Below are positions 62,205 to 64,000 of a stretch of 64,000 bases of DNA, one piece after another; position 1 is the first letter of the stretch, and the number at the start of each line of letters is the position of its first letter. The notes below the pieces were generated by a model. That model was not told the DNA's origin. It did not search any database and saw only the letters and a program-made list of their open reading frames with translations. The DNA is taken from contig JAEZIN010000012.1 of NCBI GenBank assembly GCA_023436585.1, positions 124,001-188,000 on the forward strand. Direction: 5' to 3'. Both the position numbers and the translations under genes were made by a program. This DNA comes from Bacillota bacterium. GTDB taxonomy: Bacteria; Bacillota; Clostridia; Christensenellales; Aristaeellaceae.

Positions 62205-63652
62205 GGAAAGCCTCCTTCCCCCATATCATCCAGCGGCCAAATGGGCCTGGGAAGATGTTGGTATTGATCTTCGGTAATCAAGAGCGGCGTAAATCCAGGT
62301 GTCAGCGCCATCATCATTTCCTTGCATGCTTTTCTGAGCTCGTGAAAGATATAACCCATTTTCAGCACGACAACATCATAATCCGAAACATTCACTCCTG
62401 CAGTCTCAAAACATTCCATCCCCGTAAAGGAAAGCTGCCTGTCCACCACGATAACATCAATGTGATCTTGCCGGAGCATCACATAATCAGCCATCTTTTC
62501 ATAGGACGCTTCATGATAGGCGAACACCTCCCCGGTGCGTAGAAAGAGGGCATCAAGCATTACTGGCGCGCTGTTATCATCTTCATGCATGCCGATATAG
62601 ACTTCAATCCTCTGGCCGGCCTGCAAGTTCTTGAGTTTCTCCACCACATGGTGATCATAAATGGGGGCGAAAAGCACGCGTTTTTTTTGCAGCTGAGCCT
62701 TTATCATCAGCCGAAGCAGCACCGTATTGTTTCCCATTCCGCCTGCGGTAGGGTTATCCCCCGAATCGGAAAGAAAAAGCGGTGTGTTTTTGCTTTCCAA
62801 TGCCCGCCTGACAGCCTCATGCGGCAGATAGGAGGGATGTGCGTAAGCACATTCCTCCCGGTGGGCAAAGAGATAATCCGCCAGCTTTCCGGCTTCTTCC
62901 TCAGCAAATTCGCGGTATTCTTCCTGTTTGGGCGATACCACAGCCGTTACCGTGGAGTAGGGTGTATCCCCCCAGGCCATGCCAACGAACAGCGTAGCGC
63001 TATAGAGCCTGGCATCAGCTTCCAGTTCCCGGCAACGGTCAAATACTGTTTTCAGCGGTTCGGCCGAAGTGATGGCCCGCTCACCGATGAGCAGCATCGG
63101 TACCCGCGCCATGGCGGGATGAGTTTTCTTTCTCGACCTGACAAGGTCAAGTAGCGCCCTTACCGCTTTATGCTGCGTCTCCCTGACATCCACATGCGGT
63201 GCGGTATGATAACCGTAAAGAATGTTGGCGAGATTTTCGATCCCGCTGGGATTGTTCGCATGCATGTCCAAGGAAACGGAGATGGGCATCTCCTCACCTA
63301 CAATCCGGCGGATATCGCAGAGAGTGCGGTATTCGCCGGACCCTATGTTTTCGACCGTCATAGCGCCGTGCATGGACAGGTAAATGCCGTCAAGGCATTC
63401 CATCTCTGCTGCGACCTTCTGCAGTATCCGATCTTCAAGGTGCAGGAAAGCTTTTTCATCCACAGGGCCAGAGGACCAGCGGGCGGCGTACAGTGCAGGC
63501 ACGATTTCCACCTGCTCTTCTTCAAGCACCTCGCAGCCATAGAGCTTGCCGATCATGGCCTCGCCTTCGCAGATTTCAAAATCCTCCTCCAAGGTGGCTA
63601 TGGGTGAAAAAGTGTTGGATTCATGATATAAGTGTGCCACGAGGATTCGCAT
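62198..63652 (-). CDS. M81-family metallopeptidase-like protein (MlrC)
   Basis: ATG 63652 (MRILVAHLYHESN) is preferred because GGAGG is seven bases upstream; an ATG six bases earlier abuts the site. The protein is about 484 residues. The N-terminal DUF1485 region contains AHLYHESNTFSP, IYLSMHGAM and SLDMHANN (about 140), which provide histidine and aspartate metal ligands; the C-terminal MlrC domain starts near 300 with SDSGDNPTAGG. MlrC is named after microcystin breakdown, but members in sugar or amide catabolic loci have other, mostly unknown substrates. Coupled to the M24-like gene, it suggests a two-step hydrolytic pathway. Confidence 0.85.
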   Translation of the reverse strand: MRILVAHLYHESNTFSPIATLEEDFEICEGEAMIGKLYGCEVLEEEQVEIVPALYAARWSSGPVDEKAFLHLEDRILQKVAAEMECLDGIYLSMHGAMTVENIGSGEYRTLCDIRRIVGEEMPISVSLDMHANNPSGIENLANILYGYHTAPHVDVRETQHKAVRALLDLVRSRKKTHPAMARVPMLLIGERAITSAEPLKTVFDRCRELEADARLYSATLFVGMAWGDTPYSTVTAVVSPKQEEYREFAEEEAGKLADYLFAHREECAYAHPSYLPHEAVRRALESKNTPLFLSDSGDNPTAGGMGNNTVLLRLMIKAQLQKKRVLFAPIYDHHVVEKLKNLQAGQRIEVYIGMHEDDNSAPVMLDALFLRTGEVFAYHEASYEKMADYVMLRQDHIDVIVVDRQLSFTGMECFETAGVNVSDYDVVVLKMGYIFHELRKACKEMMMALTPGFTPLLITEDQYQHLPRPIWPLDDMGEGGFPC

Positions 63653-63701
63653 TCCCATACCTCCGAAAGGATTTCAAAGTATTATCCAAGTGGAAACATA
63701 A

Positions 63702-64000
63702 TCAGCAGGAGGTCAAGGAATCAATATGTACCTTCGCCCCCTGGTGCTCCGGAACCAGCTCGTACAGCTTTTTCAGGCTGTTTCTTGCCTCTTCCATGTC
63801 TCCTTTACCCGCATGCCCCAGCGCCGTCATAAACAGGCAGTGGGCCTTGTTCTTCTTTTGAAGGTCTTCCTCAAAGATTTGCAGATCAGGCAGGGATACG
63901 GCAAAGTATTCGATCTTCACCTGGTCCTCAAAGTGCTTTTCCCCATAAGCAATCAGCTTTGCAAAGCGCAGGTTTGCCCCTTCCGTATCCCCCAGCTTCA
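63702..64000 (-). CDS. C-terminal end of a TPR protein, probably DUF5107 family (partial)
   Basis: The frame stays open to the right edge (99 codons plus two bases); the start is outside the window. The visible end has TPR-like helices: ANLRFAKLIAYGEKH, YFAVSLPDLQIFEEDLQKKN, then MTALGHAGKGDMEEARNSL and a C-terminal LVPEHQGAKVH. This tail matches what I recall for large DUF5107/TPR proteins found in carbohydrate loci of gut Clostridia and Bacteroidota. It lies about 50 bases before the M81 gene in the same direction and may be the start of that operon. Confidence 0.6.
   Translation of the reverse strand, partial: KLGDTEGANLRFAKLIAYGEKHFEDQVKIEYFAVSLPDLQIFEEDLQKKNKAHCLFMTALGHAGKGDMEEARNSLKKLYELVPEHQGAKVHIDSLTSC

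Overview
The window looks like chromosome of an anaerobic, probably spore-forming Clostridia-type Bacillota. Supporting signs are LplABC-type sugar importers, YesMN two-component regulation, an electron-bifurcating lactate dehydrogenase (LDH/EtfAB), DUF5696 and MlrC proteins, strong GGAGG ribosome sites and a promoter resembling sigma-E/K sites. Order or genus cannot be named from the sequence alone. No rRNA, CRISPR array, transposase or phage gene was seen.

Layout. (1) 1-6758: one huge minus-strand gene for a secreted SdrD/Cna-B repeat protein that runs off the left edge. (2) 7158-7961: a Cys/Pro-rich protein, then tRNA-Pro(GGG) at 8226-8302. (3) 8548-20677: a divergent peptidoglycan-salvage locus. 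The minus arm is namZ, tandem GNAT, PIG-L deacetylase, amiE-like, two permeases and a binding protein. The plus arm is murR, murQ, nagZ, murK. (4) 20723-24131: etfB-etfA-lctD, running tail-to-tail into the mur operon. (5) 24522-28757: a second secreted repeat protein (MBG/YDG). (6) 29099-45786: a 16.7-kb minus-strand glycan-uptake operon with two binding proteins, two permease pairs, NHL/TPR, YIP1 and DUF5696 proteins, an unknown barrel protein, GH20 and GH172. (7) 46205-49491: ROK regulator, divergent GH3 and GNAT. (8) 49566-53490: ADP-ribosylglycohydrolase-fold protein and a sugar-sensor/GGDEF protein. (9) 53564-60750: YesMN system divergent from binding protein, two permeases and an enolase-superfamily dehydratase. 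(10) 60810-64000: M24-like and M81 proteins and the C-terminal end of a probable DUF5107 protein.

How it fits together. Regions 3 and 4 form a plausible complete route. Muropeptides enter through an ABC importer rather than the PTS. They are cut in the cytosol by AmiE-, NagZ- and NamZ-like enzymes, phosphorylated by a MurK-like kinase and cleaved by MurQ to GlcNAc-6-P and D-lactate. The neighbouring bifurcating lactate dehydrogenase could then oxidise the D-lactate. Regions 6-10 are further carbohydrate import and catabolism units. None of the four importer loci encodes its own ATPase, so a shared MsmK/UgpC-type ATPase elsewhere is expected.
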